A stretch of DNA of 64,000 nt, taken from positions 1-64,000 of the forward strand of contig CAKVIC010000014.1 of the NCBI GenBank assembly GCA_934754655.1, written 5' to 3'. Origin of the DNA: an uncultured Candidatus Melainabacteria bacterium. Lineage in GTDB: Bacteria; Cyanobacteriota; Vampirovibrionia; Gastranaerophilales; Gastranaerophilaceae. The first letter of the stretch is position 1. Each line of letters begins with the position of its first letter. Positions 51,431-59,574 of the stretch are shown piece after piece. Below the pieces are notes generated by a model, which saw only the letters and a program-made list of their open reading frames with translations, searched no databases and was not told the origin of the DNA. Made by a program: the position numbers and the translations under genes.

Positions 51431-53335
51431 ATGGAAAAAGTACAAAATCTTAAAACAATTTCGTATGCATCGTTTAATTCTGTTGCAGAGCTTTTAGATT
51501 CTAAATTTGATGAATATTCATCGCTTAAAGCCATAACAGATGAATACAACAAAATTGAAATGACTTATGGTGAATTAAAGCAACAAGCAACTTTAATCGC
51601 AAGCGCCTTACAAGCTTTAGGTATCAAAAAAGGAGACAAGGTCGGTTTATTTGCCGAAAGCAATGGTTTATGGATGGCAAATGCTTTAGGGATTGAAAAA
51701 TGTGGTGCAATTGATGTCATAAGAGGGTCTAATGCGCCAATTGATGAGCTTAAATACATTACAATCCATGGTGATTACAAAGGCTTAATTTTGCGTGATG
51801 TTAAATTATTTAATTCACTAAAACCATTTTTAGCAAACTATAATCTTGAATTTATAATTATAACTTATCCTAACGGAGAAATTGATTCAAGAGGAATATC
51901 TTCTAAAATATATACTCACCAAGAAATTTTAGAACTTGGTAAACAAAAAGAATTTGCGCCAGTAGAGATTTCAAAAAATGATGGCATGTCTATTTTATAT
52001 ACATCAGGAACAACGGGCAATCCTAAAGGAGTATTACTTTCTCATGGAAATATGTTACATCAATTAGGCATTGCATACGAGGGAATTTTGTCTAAAGCTG
52101 GCGAAAAAACTCTTCAAGTACTTCCAATTTGGCATGCTTATGAAAGAATCGCTCAATATTACTTTGTTTCAGTAGGTTGCCACATGCATTATACAACATT
52201 ATCAGGTTTAAAAAATGATTTAATCAAATATGAAGTTGGTTGTTTTATGTCAGTACCTAGAATTTGGGAAGCTTTAAAAAATGGAGTTTATCAAAAACTA
52301 AAACAAACCTCGCCTATTTTATACAAAGTATTTACTTTTGCTGTCAAAGTTTCTATAACTTATAAAACTCACAAAATGTATGGTGAGCGCAGAATTACAA
52401 ATAAATTAAGCTACAATGCATATTCAACAGTTATGCACAGAATTATTCGCTCATTTATTAAACCTCTCCATATATTATTCTTAAATACTTTATATAAAAA
52501 GATCAAAAAAGCTGTTGGACTTGATAAAATGCGCGTTTCAATTTCTGGTGGCGGCGCTTTATCAATGCAAGATGAATTATTTTATGATGCAATTGGTATC
52601 AATTTAAGAATCGGATATGGTTTAACAGAAACAGCACCTGTACTTACATTAAGAGGAATTCAAGATAAAAATTTCTTGGGTTCTGCCGGAAAACCCGTTC
52701 GCGATACTGACATAAAAATTGTTGACCCCAAAACTTTTGAAGAATTACCTAAATTTACAAAAGGCTTAGTTATAGTAAAAGGTCCGCAAATAATGTTAAA
52801 ATATTACAAAGATTCTAAAGCAACCTCTGAAGTGATGACAAAAGACGGATATTTTATAACTGGTGATTTAGGTTGGTTAACAAATGAAATGAACCTTGTA
52901 CTTGTCGGAAGATTAAAAGAAACTATCGTTCTTTCAAGTGGGGAAAACGTAGAACCAGTTCCAATTGAAGAAGCTATACTATTAAGTCCGTACATTGAAC
53001 AAATTGTGCTTGTAGGTCAAGATCAAAGCGGAATCGGGGCATTAATCGTACCTTCAAAAGAAGCTTTAGAAAAATGCGGCATCAATATGAAAAATGTTCA
53101 AAGTTATAAAGATGGTAATTTCAAAAACGAAAAACTTGAAAACTTAATAAAAAATGAAATCAATACAAATATTGTTAATAAACCAAACTTGAGAATGTTT
53201 GAAAAAGTTAAAAAATTTGAATTGTTAAAAGATTCCTTCTCTGTTGAAAATGGAACAATGAGCATGACTCAAAAAATAAAACGTAATAAAGTTTTTGAAA
53301 AATATAAAGATTTAATTGGTGGAATGTACAAATAA
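51431..53335 (+). CDS. Long-chain acyl-CoA synthetase (AMP-binding), first copy
   Basis: A 634-residue AMP-forming ligase that activates fatty acids to acyl-CoA (or acyl-ACP). Motifs are YTSGTTGNPKGVLLSHGN (from about 188), GYGLTETAPV and YFITGDLGW, with the catalytic Lys region near the C-terminus (MSMTQKIKRNKV). Insertions match the long-chain (FACS) subgroup also found in cyanobacteria. It has no signal peptide. AGGTGGG precedes the ATG and TATAAT lies at 51392-51397. It is divergent from the HExxH-protein gene. A second, shorter synthetase gene lies downstream. Confidence 0.9.
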   Translation: MEKVQNLKTISYASFNSVAELLDSKFDEYSSLKAITDEYNKIEMTYGELKQQATLIASALQALGIKKGDKVGLFAESNGLWMANALGIEKCGAIDVIRGSNAPIDELKYITIHGDYKGLILRDVKLFNSLKPFLANYNLEFIIITYPNGEIDSRGISSKIYTHQEILELGKQKEFAPVEISKNDGMSILYTSGTTGNPKGVLLSHGNMLHQLGIAYEGILSKAGEKTLQVLPIWHAYERIAQYYFVSVGCHMHYTTLSGLKNDLIKYEVGCFMSVPRIWEALKNGVYQKLKQTSPILYKVFTFAVKVSITYKTHKMYGERRITNKLSYNAYSTVMHRIIRSFIKPLHILFLNTLYKKIKKAVGLDKMRVSISGGGALSMQDELFYDAIGINLRIGYGLTETAPVLTLRGIQDKNFLGSAGKPVRDTDIKIVDPKTFEELPKFTKGLVIVKGPQIMLKYYKDSKATSEVMTKDGYFITGDLGWLTNEMNLVLVGRLKETIVLSSGENVEPVPIEEAILLSPYIEQIVLVGQDQSGIGALIVPSKEALEKCGINMKNVQSYKDGNFKNEKLENLIKNEINTNIVNKPNLRMFEKVKKFELLKDSFSVENGTMSMTQKIKRNKVFEKYKDLIGGMYK

Positions 53336-53346
53336 TATTTTTATTG

Positions 53347-53381
53347 ATGTGGCGCAAAATGCATTGCATTTTGCGCCACAT
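53347..53381. terminator. Very long perfect hairpin between convergent genes
   Basis: ATGTGGCGCAAAATGC (53347-53362) and its exact complement (53366-53381) are separated by ATT only. It sits between the stops of the acyl-CoA synthetase and skp genes. Neither strand has a proper T tract after it, so termination is likely but not typical. Confidence 0.65.
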
Positions 53382-53399
53382 TATAAAAAACAACAAAAT

Positions 53400-53843
53400 T
53401 TATTTTAAATTTTTTAAAACTTTATCAGTAATATCATCTCCACCGTACAAAACCACACCTTTAACAACAACCAAGTCATAACCCAACATTTTTGCTTGTT
53501 GTGCAATTGTATCTGAAATATTTTTATTTATAGCTTCCAATTTCGCTTTTCTATTTTTCGCCATCGCATCACGTTTTGCGTTAATTTGCTTTTCATATTT
53601 TGTTGCAATTTCTTTTTTCTTAGCATCATTATTCTGATTTTGAATCTCTGTATTAGCTTTATTTATAATATTAATAATTTCAGTTTTTCTAGTGTTTTCT
53701 TCCTTATTAAGAGCTTGTATTTGACTAGATTTATTAATTAGCTGTGCCATATCAACAACAGCAATTTTTCCTGACTCAGCAAAAACTTGAGTAAAAGCAA
53801 AAGAGCTACATACTAAAGATAACAATAAAAACTTTTTTAACAT
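53400..53843 (-). CDS. OmpH/Skp-family periplasmic chaperone
   Basis: A 147-residue protein with a signal peptide (about 1-22, ...FAFTQVFA) and the Skp layout: a short beta start (GKIAVVDMAQLINKSSQ), a long charged coiled-coil hairpin (about 45-115) and a final beta piece (DLVVVKGVVLYGGDDITDKVL). Skp carries outer-membrane proteins across the periplasm, so its presence supports a diderm envelope. GGAG precedes the ATG. bamA and lpxD, its usual neighbours, are not here; it lies alone between two acyl-CoA synthetase genes. Confidence 0.85.
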   Translation of the reverse strand: MLKKFLLLSLVCSSFAFTQVFAESGKIAVVDMAQLINKSSQIQALNKEENTRKTEIINIINKANTEIQNQNNDAKKKEIATKYEKQINAKRDAMAKNRKAKLEAINKNISDTIAQQAKMLGYDLVVVKGVVLYGGDDITDKVLKNLK

Positions 53844-53951
53844 ATTTATTCTCCAAATTTAATAAAGCAATTATACATTTATTTTATATTTTACACAAGA
53901 TTAATAAAAATTAAAATTTTCTATTTTGTTCCCATAGTTACAAGATTTTTC

Positions 53952-53980
53952 TTGACTTTTTGCCATGTAGCACTTATTCT
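53952..53980 (+). promoter_or_regulatory. Promoter of the second acyl-CoA synthetase gene
   Basis: TTGACT (53952-53957), a 17-bp spacer, and TATTCT (53975-53980). GGGGGAG lies before the ATG at 54022. Confidence 0.6.
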
Positions 53981-54021
53981 AATATTATTATTTAATTAGG
54001 AATTAAGTTGGGGGAGAACTA

Positions 54022-55695
54022 ATGGGTTTAAGACGACATAATATCCTTTCTTTGTTAGAGGATAAAACTAGTGATTACGCAGAACGCGTTGCTGTTGGAA
54101 TGAAAACGGCTTTAGGCTGGGAAGAATTTACATACTCTGGACTTGGCATAATGTCTAGAAAAATCGGACATTATTTAATAAATACTGTTGGAGTAAAAAA
54201 AGGTGAGCGTTGCGCAATTTTATCAGAATCAAAACCTGAATATGGAGCTTGCGTTTTTGCATCAGTGCTTTCGGGAATGATAACAGTTCCTTTAGATGTA
54301 AAGTTAACGGAATACGAACTAGAATCAATTTTGACAGACTGCACACCTTCAGTTCTATTTGTTTCAAGAAGCAATATTGCAAAAGCTAAAAAACTTCAAG
54401 AAAAAATTGAATCTATTAAAACCATATTAGTTATGGATGAGCCGGCTTACGATATAGATTTAACAAGTATCTATATTTTACCTGATAATTATACTTGCAA
54501 ATGGCGTCACAGAAGCTCTAAAGCAACAGCTTTAATTATTTACACTTCTGGCACAACTGGTTCACCTAAGGGTGTTGAAATTTCTTTTAGAAATGTCTTT
54601 GCTCAATTAGATTCTTTTGACGAAATTTTACCAAAACTTATTGAAAACCCTCATACAACAGTTCTTTCAATTTTGCCAATGAATCACTTATTTGAAATGA
54701 CTGTAGGTTTTTCAACCTTCTTAAGTTATGGTTTTTCAGTATATTACGCAAGAAGCTTAAAACCTAAAGATATTTTAAGTATTATGCGCGAAAAACAAGT
54801 TCAATTTATGCTTGTAGTTCCAGCATTTTTAAAACTTTTAAAAGCCGGTATTGAATCAGAATTGTCAAATTCACCTAAAATAGTTCAGCTAGCTTTTAAA
54901 TTTATGTATCATTCAGCTAAATTTATCCCATTTTATTGCATTAAACAATTAATGTTTAAGAAAATTCATGCAAAATTTGGTGGGCACTTTTTGGGCTGTA
55001 TTGCAGGTGGAGCACCGTTAGACATAGATGTCGCAAGATTTTTTGAACGAATCGGTATAAAAGTATTTCAAGGTTATGGTTTGACAGAAACAAGCCCAGT
55101 AGTTTCAGTTAACTATGACAAACGCCATGATATCTCATCTGTAGGCAGACCGCTAAGATGTTATGAAGCGCGTGTTGAAGCAGAGTCAGGAGAATTATTG
55201 TTACGTGGGCCTTCTGTTATGAAAGGTTATCATAATCAACCAGAATTAACAGCAGAAGTAATAGATTCTGACGGTTGGTTCCATACTGGAGATATTGCAA
55301 GAATTTCAAATGATGGACATATATATATAACTGGTCGAATAAAAAACATGATTGTTTTACCTGGCGGTAAAAAAGTATTCCCAGAAGAAGTTGAAGCTGT
55401 ATTAGAAAAAAGTCCAATGTTTGCAGAGGTATGCGTGCTAGGTGTTACAAAAACTTTTGGAGCTAAAGATGGAGCGGAAGAAGTAGCTGCTGTCGTTGTA
55501 CCACATGATAATATTCTTGCACAAAATGATATGCCAACTGTTGAAAAAATGGTTCGCGATGAAGTCAAAAAATTGTCTCAACAATTAGCTTCTTATAAAC
55601 GTCCTGTTAATGTTACAGTAAGCAAATTACCATTACCAAGGACTACTACAAGAAAAGTTAAAAGATTAGAAGTTAAAGAATTAGTTAAAGCTTAA
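54022..55695 (+). CDS. Long-chain acyl-CoA synthetase (AMP-binding), second copy
   Basis: A 557-residue AMP-forming ligase, shorter than the first copy. It has IIYTSGTTGSPKGVEISFRN (from about 171), GYGLTETSPVVS, GWFHTGDIA and a C-terminal PLPRTTTRKVKRLEV holding the catalytic-lysine region. Substrate range is not readable. The two synthetases are clearly different proteins, not a recent duplication. It is a single-gene unit with its own promoter and terminator. Confidence 0.9.
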   Translation: MGLRRHNILSLLEDKTSDYAERVAVGMKTALGWEEFTYSGLGIMSRKIGHYLINTVGVKKGERCAILSESKPEYGACVFASVLSGMITVPLDVKLTEYELESILTDCTPSVLFVSRSNIAKAKKLQEKIESIKTILVMDEPAYDIDLTSIYILPDNYTCKWRHRSSKATALIIYTSGTTGSPKGVEISFRNVFAQLDSFDEILPKLIENPHTTVLSILPMNHLFEMTVGFSTFLSYGFSVYYARSLKPKDILSIMREKQVQFMLVVPAFLKLLKAGIESELSNSPKIVQLAFKFMYHSAKFIPFYCIKQLMFKKIHAKFGGHFLGCIAGGAPLDIDVARFFERIGIKVFQGYGLTETSPVVSVNYDKRHDISSVGRPLRCYEARVEAESGELLLRGPSVMKGYHNQPELTAEVIDSDGWFHTGDIARISNDGHIYITGRIKNMIVLPGGKKVFPEEVEAVLEKSPMFAEVCVLGVTKTFGAKDGAEEVAAVVVPHDNILAQNDMPTVEKMVRDEVKKLSQQLASYKRPVNVTVSKLPLPRTTTRKVKRLEVKELVKA

Positions 55696-55716
55696 GCTTT
55701 GCATAAAATCCAAATA

Positions 55717-55754
55717 AAAAACTGTAATAATTGTAAAAATTATTACAGTTTTTT
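55717..55754 (+). terminator. Rho-independent terminator after the second synthetase gene
   Basis: AAAAACTGTAATAATT (55717-55732) pairs with AATTATTACAGTTTTT (55738-55753), ending in T residues. Confidence 0.9.
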
Positions 55755-55784
55755 AATATAAGAAAATAAAATTTTAAATTTATC

Positions 55785-55912
55785 TTGACAGTAAGATATC
55801 GATTATGCGAGAATAAAGACATATAAATAGTATTAGATAGGTTAATCGTGCTCAAAAATCCATTATCATTAGATAAAAGGATTACGATTCCTCAAAAAGA
55901 AAGGAAAATACA
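55785..55912 (+). promoter_or_regulatory. rplU promoter and structured leader
   Basis: TTGACA (55785-55790), an 18-bp spacer, and GAGAAT (55809-55814). The leader then has a two-step hairpin: AATCGT pairs with ACGATT, and inside it AATCC pairs with GGATT, between about 55843 and 55891, shortly before the AAAGGAAAA ribosome site. This is the kind of leader used for control by ribosomal protein L21 in other bacteria; a family match is not claimed. Confidence 0.6.
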
Positions 55913-56266
55913 ATGTACGCTATTGTAGAAACTGGTGGTAAACAATACCAAGTAGAAGAAGGACGTTACGTAGACGTTGAATTATTAGGTGAAGATGTTG
56001 ATTCTAAAGTCATTTTTGACAAAGTCGTTATGATTGTAAACGGCAAAAAATCAAAAGTAGGTCAACCTTATGTTGCTAATGCAAAAGTTGAAGGTACAAT
56101 CATTAAAACTGACAGAGCAAAGAAAATTATAGTATACAAACAAAGACCTAAAAAAGGTTACAGAAGAAAATACGGTCATAGACAAGATTTTGCTCGTGTA
56201 ATGATTAGTAAGATTAGAACGACTGCAACTAAAAAGGCTACAGAAACAGAAACTGTTGCTGAATAA
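55913..56266 (+). CDS. rplU: 50S ribosomal protein L21
   Basis: A 117-residue L21. It starts MYAIVETGGKQYQVEEGRYV and has the conserved KRPKKGYRRKYGHRQ-type block (RPKKGYRRKYGHRQDF), followed by a short Thr/Glu-rich tail. AAAGGAAAA precedes the ATG. rpmA follows after 33 bp, the usual L21-L27 pair. The rng/radical SAM genes that often sit beside this pair lie about 14 kb upstream instead. Confidence 0.97.
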   Translation: MYAIVETGGKQYQVEEGRYVDVELLGEDVDSKVIFDKVVMIVNGKKSKVGQPYVANAKVEGTIIKTDRAKKIIVYKQRPKKGYRRKYGHRQDFARVMISKIRTTATKKATETETVAE

Positions 56267-56299
56267 TTGACAAAATAATTAATAAAGGAGAAATAAAAA

Positions 56300-56554
56300 A
56301 TGGCACATAAGAAAGGTATGGGATCAACCCGTAACGGTCGTGATTCGGAAGCTAAACGTTTAGGCGTAAAAAAATTCGGTGGCGAAGCTGTTAAAGCTGG
56401 TAATATTTTAGTTCGCCAAAGAGGAACAAAAATTCACCCAGGTAACAATGTTGGCATCGGCTCTGATGATACTTTGTTTGCTTTAATTGATGGTGAAGTT
56501 AAATTTGAACCTCACAGACGTGATAGAAAACAAGTTTCAGTTTACGCTGTATAA
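56300..56554 (+). CDS. rpmA: 50S ribosomal protein L27
   Basis: An 84-residue L27 starting MAHKKGMGSTRNGRDSEAKR, followed by LGVKKFGGE and ILVRQRGTKIHPGNNVG. Its N-terminus reaches the peptidyl transferase centre. The start MAHKKG shows no N-terminal pre-sequence of the type cleaved by Prp in Firmicutes and relatives. AAGGAG precedes the ATG, and a long terminator closes the rplU-rpmA operon. Confidence 0.97.
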   Translation: MAHKKGMGSTRNGRDSEAKRLGVKKFGGEAVKAGNILVRQRGTKIHPGNNVGIGSDDTLFALIDGEVKFEPHRRDRKQVSVYAV

Positions 56555-56569
56555 TTATTGTTAAAAATT

Positions 56570-56621
56570 AAGATAAAAGGAACATTTCATTTGGCTAAAA
56601 TGAGATGTTCCTTTTATCTTT
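56570..56621 (+). terminator. Terminator after rpmA
   Basis: AAGATAAAAGGAACAT (56570-56585) pairs perfectly with ATGTTCCTTTTATCTT (56605-56620). An inner TCATTT/AAATGA extends the stem. Confidence 0.88.
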
Positions 56622-56662
56622 AAAGTTTACAAAAACCAACAAATTTAAAAAACTTTTATTAA

Positions 56663-57373
56663 TTACAAATCTAAAAGTTTATTTGCAACTTTTTTAGAAA
56701 TAGCATAACTTCCAATTGAAGCACTAACAAATGCTAAACTTTTTAAAGAACCTGGTAAATATCTAAGTAACTTAACATCCTTGCCTAAAATCTTACCTTT
56801 ACGACAATAAGCTTTAAATCTGTTTGCCTTTTTACTTATTTTTTCAACATTCCAGAACAATGCAGGCTTATCAGAACGTTTTACAGAGAATTTTCCTTCC
56901 ATAAAATCGGTTTTAGGTAAACCAATTATCCTTTCAGTAGCTATTTCACCTGCTCTCATTCCTCCGAAAGCTATAACTGCGGATGCGGCTTCTCTAAATG
57001 GATCGTCTTTTGTAAATGCATTAAATAGCTCTACACCTAAAATACATGTATTGACATTTCTTCCAACTCTTTTAATCAAATCTAAAAATTTCTTTGTAAT
57101 AGGAGAGTTCTTTATACTTTTAGCGGTGTCTGCAATTTTAGGATTACTATTTTTTATCATATTAGCAGCACCTTCTGATATAATATTTTCTTTATTTATA
57201 GCATTAAAAACTTGTATACCTTTAAAACTTTGAGCAATGCCAATCATAATATTACCTAATGAATAAAAAGGATTTTGGTCAAAATTTTTGCACCCTTTCT
57301 CTGCTCTTCGGAAAGAAAAGATACCTTGAGTCAAAACAACTGGTGCTATTAAACCTATTTGTCCGATTCCCAT
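56663..57373 (-). CDS. Unknown lineage-specific membrane-associated protein
   Basis: A 236-residue protein of no known family. The N-terminus is hydrophobic (MGIGQIGLIAPVVLTQGIFS, then FRRAEKG). Weakly hydrophobic helices recur at about 38-55, 105-125, 130-150 and 205-225. Its style (short Gly/Ala-rich helices between Lys-rich linkers) resembles the 13591-14906 pair. The ATG at 57373 has GAAGGG upstream; a GTG 15 bp earlier is in frame but has none. Its promoter is copy C of the shared architecture, with a 21-bp identity to the one before the 23358 gene. Confidence 0.7.
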   Translation of the reverse strand: MGIGQIGLIAPVVLTQGIFSFRRAEKGCKNFDQNPFYSLGNIMIGIAQSFKGIQVFNAINKENIISEGAANMIKNSNPKIADTAKSIKNSPITKKFLDLIKRVGRNVNTCILGVELFNAFTKDDPFREAASAVIAFGGMRAGEIATERIIGLPKTDFMEGKFSVKRSDKPALFWNVEKISKKANRFKAYCRKGKILGKDVKLLRYLPGSLKSLAFVSASIGSYAISKKVANKLLDL

Positions 57374-57407
57374 CCGTGAACCCTTCACTTTTTACTAACT
57401 AACTAAC

Positions 57408-57474
57408 ATATATATAAAAAACTTTTTTATTGAAAAATTGCTATATTAAATTCAAATTGTTACATTTGTTAACA
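57408..57474 (-). promoter_or_regulatory. Lineage-specific promoter element, copy C
   Basis: On the minus strand: TGTTA-N7-TAACA (57458-57474) containing ATGTAACA (57458-57465), then 15 bp, AGCAATTTTT (57433-57442), 14 bp and a TTTATATATATG -10 region. The spacing between the two boxes is exactly 10 bp less than in copies A, B and D. The box ends 59 bp before the ATG at 57373. Confidence 0.7.
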
Positions 57475-57537
57475 CAAACACTAGTTGTATACTTTATTTT
57501 TCGTATCTTTATAATACAATTAATCATGAGGTAATTT

Positions 57538-58212
57538 ATGTTTAATGAAATAAAAACTCACGAGATAACGGTCGACATAGTTATTTTAACAATAAAAAAT
57601 AATGCTTTACAAGTTTTGCTAGTCAAACGTAATAACGAACCTTTCAAAAATAAATGGGCTATTCCTGGTGGATACATTAGAATGTCTGAGAATTTAGACG
57701 AAGCTGCTATGCGTGTTTTGAAAGAAAAAACTAATGTCGAAAACATCTATCTTGAACAATTGTATACTTTTGGAAACCCTCTTAGACATCCGGTTTCAAG
57801 GGTTATAACATGTGCTTATTTTGCATTAATAAGAGCTGAAGATGTTGAAGTAGTAACATCACCTGATTTAGCTTGGCATAAGGTTTTTGATTTACCGCCT
57901 TTAGCATTTGACCACAAAGAGATTATCCAATATTCATTAAAACGAACTCGGGAACGTTTAGAAATGTGTCCAGTTGCGTATCAATTACTTAATGAAAAAT
58001 TTACGTTAACTGAAATGCAAAAAGCCTATGAAATGATAATGGAAAGAACATTTGATAAACGTAACTTTAGAAAAAAAGTTATAACAACAGAAGGTCTACG
58101 AGAATTAGATGAATTTTCAAAATCTTCATCTAAAAGACCTGCGAGATTATATACATTTGATAATATTAAGTTGAACTCAAAAAGAGCTCATTTTATAAAA
58201 AAAGGAGAATAA
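57538..58212 (+). CDS. NrtR-type regulator (Nudix domain plus winged helix)
   Basis: A 224-residue protein. The N-terminal Nudix fold (about 8-140) holds PGGYIRMSENLDEAAMRVLK, a Nudix box whose REUxEE part is changed to RVLKEK, so hydrolysis is doubtful. The C-terminal winged helix (about 150-210, FTLTEMQKAYEMIMERTFDKRNFRKK...RPARLYTFD) matches the NrtR layout. NrtR proteins repress NAD-synthesis genes and sense ADP-ribose; the target here is unknown, as no nad gene is adjacent. AGGT precedes the ATG. secG starts 2 bp after its stop codon. Confidence 0.85.
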   Translation: MFNEIKTHEITVDIVILTIKNNALQVLLVKRNNEPFKNKWAIPGGYIRMSENLDEAAMRVLKEKTNVENIYLEQLYTFGNPLRHPVSRVITCAYFALIRAEDVEVVTSPDLAWHKVFDLPPLAFDHKEIIQYSLKRTRERLEMCPVAYQLLNEKFTLTEMQKAYEMIMERTFDKRNFRKKVITTEGLRELDEFSKSSSKRPARLYTFDNIKLNSKRAHFIKKGE

Positions 58213-58214
58213 TT

Positions 58215-58439
58215 TTGTTAAAATTTTTATGGTCAATACAAGTAATTTCAGCAATTTTGTTGATAGTTTTAGTATTAATGCATTCGCCCAAAGGTGATGG
58301 TATTGCCGGCATTGGAAATGCGGCACAAATGTTTTCATCTCAAAAAAGCGCAGAAAAAGGCTTAAACAAATTAACCGCAATCATTGCGATAATTTTTGTT
58401 GTAACAGTTTTTGTTTTAGGATTTGGAATCGTTAAATAG
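58215..58439 (+). CDS. secG: Preprotein translocase subunit SecG, TTG start
   Basis: A 74-residue two-helix membrane protein. LWSIQVISAILLIVLVLMHSPKGDG and the loop IGNAAQMFSSQKSAEKGLNKLT are typical of SecG, the accessory subunit of the SecYEG channel. The start is TTG, 7 nt after AAGGAG; no ATG in this frame lies before the conserved region. It is co-transcribed with the NrtR-type gene upstream and mtnP downstream. Confidence 0.9.
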   Translation: MLKFLWSIQVISAILLIVLVLMHSPKGDGIAGIGNAAQMFSSQKSAEKGLNKLTAIIAIIFVVTVFVLGFGIVK

Positions 58440-58467
58440 ATTAAATTTTGTAAAAGGAGCAGGTAAT

Positions 58468-59265
58468 ATGGAAAAATTAGCAGACATCGGAGTTTTCGGA
58501 GGTTCTGGTTTTTATAAATTTTTAGAAAATGTAAAAGAAGTTAAAGTTGAAACACCTTATGGCATGCCATCTGATAATCTTTTTATAGGAAAGATTGGCA
58601 ACCACAATGTTGCTTTTATGCCACGTCATGGTCGTAATCATTCAATTTTACCACATTTAATAAATTATAGAGCTAACGTATGGGCAATGAAAGAAGTTGG
58701 TTGCAAAAGAGTCATTTCACCTTGCGCAGCCGGAAGTTTGCAAAAACATGTTGAACCTGGACATTTTGTAATCTGCGATCAATTTGTAGATTGGACAGAT
58801 GGTCGAAAATCAACGATTTACGAAGGTCCTGTAGCTACTCACCCGTCAGCAGCAGAACCATATTGTCCTGAACTTCGAAAATTAGCTATAGATACTGCTA
58901 AAGAATTAAATATTAATGTACACGAAACCGGTACAGTTGTTGTTATAAACGGTCCAAGATTTTCTACAAAAGCAGAATCTAAATTTTTCACAAACCAAGG
59001 TTGGGAAGTTATTAACATGACAGCTTTTCCGGAAGCATATTTAGTTAAAGAAATGGATATGTGCCCATTGAACATTTCTTTAATAACTGATTATGATGCA
59101 GGTTTAGTTGGTGATGTACCACCGGTTTCACATCAAGAAGTAATAAAAGTTTTCAATGGCAATTTGGAAAATTTGAAAAAGCTTTTATTCACAATGATAG
59201 AGAGAATTCCTGCTGAAAATAGTAACTGCGAATGTGCAAAAACAAGTATTAATTCAAGAGGTTAA
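58468..59265 (+). CDS. mtnP: S-methyl-5'-thioadenosine phosphorylase
   Basis: A 265-residue purine nucleoside phosphorylase of the MTAP type: IGVFGGSGFYKF at the start, FMPRHGRNHSILPHLINYRANVWAMK with the phosphate-binding RH, and GPRFSTKAESKFF...INMTAFPEAYLVKEM. It cleaves methylthioadenosine from polyamine synthesis to adenine and methylthioribose 1-phosphate. The ATG at 58468 has AAGGAG upstream; a longer frame from 58423 is rejected. yggT starts 2 bp after the stop codon. Confidence 0.93.
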   Translation: MEKLADIGVFGGSGFYKFLENVKEVKVETPYGMPSDNLFIGKIGNHNVAFMPRHGRNHSILPHLINYRANVWAMKEVGCKRVISPCAAGSLQKHVEPGHFVICDQFVDWTDGRKSTIYEGPVATHPSAAEPYCPELRKLAIDTAKELNINVHETGTVVVINGPRFSTKAESKFFTNQGWEVINMTAFPEAYLVKEMDMCPLNISLITDYDAGLVGDVPPVSHQEVIKVFNGNLENLKKLLFTMIERIPAENSNCECAKTSINSRG

Positions 59266-59267
59266 TT

Positions 59268-59549
59268 ATGCAAAACAATATGTCAATTTCTTGGGTTGTA
59301 AGTCAAATTTTTCAATTCTATTTTTACATAGTAATTGTGAGAGTGTTTTTAACTTGGATACCTTCTATTGATATGGAACAACAACCTTTTAAATTCATGG
59401 CTAACATTGTAGACCCAGTTTTAAATGCGTTTAGAGGTATTATACCGCCAATTGGTGGAATGCTAGACATCTCACCCATTATTGCATTAATTGTTTTACA
59501 AATAATTTCAGCTTTAATTGTAGGAGCTCTTTATAATTTAGGGCTATAA
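59268..59549 (+). CDS. YggT-family membrane protein
   Basis: A 93-residue protein with two membrane helices (about 12-30 and 68-90) and the family motif RVFLTWIPSID near residue 25, followed by NIVDPVLNAFRGIIPPIGGMLDISPI. YggT/YlmG proteins are common in cyanobacteria and plastids and are linked to division or protein insertion. AGAGGT precedes the ATG, directly after mtnP. Confidence 0.9.
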   Translation: MQNNMSISWVVSQIFQFYFYIVIVRVFLTWIPSIDMEQQPFKFMANIVDPVLNAFRGIIPPIGGMLDISPIIALIVLQIISALIVGALYNLGL

Positions 59550-59574
59550 TTTTATTATAGAGGAGTGAGGTTAA

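Noticed and set aside
53400..55695. Recent duplication of the two acyl-CoA synthetase genes
   Set aside because: They share only family motifs and differ in length (634 and 557 residues) and in sequence outside the motifs.
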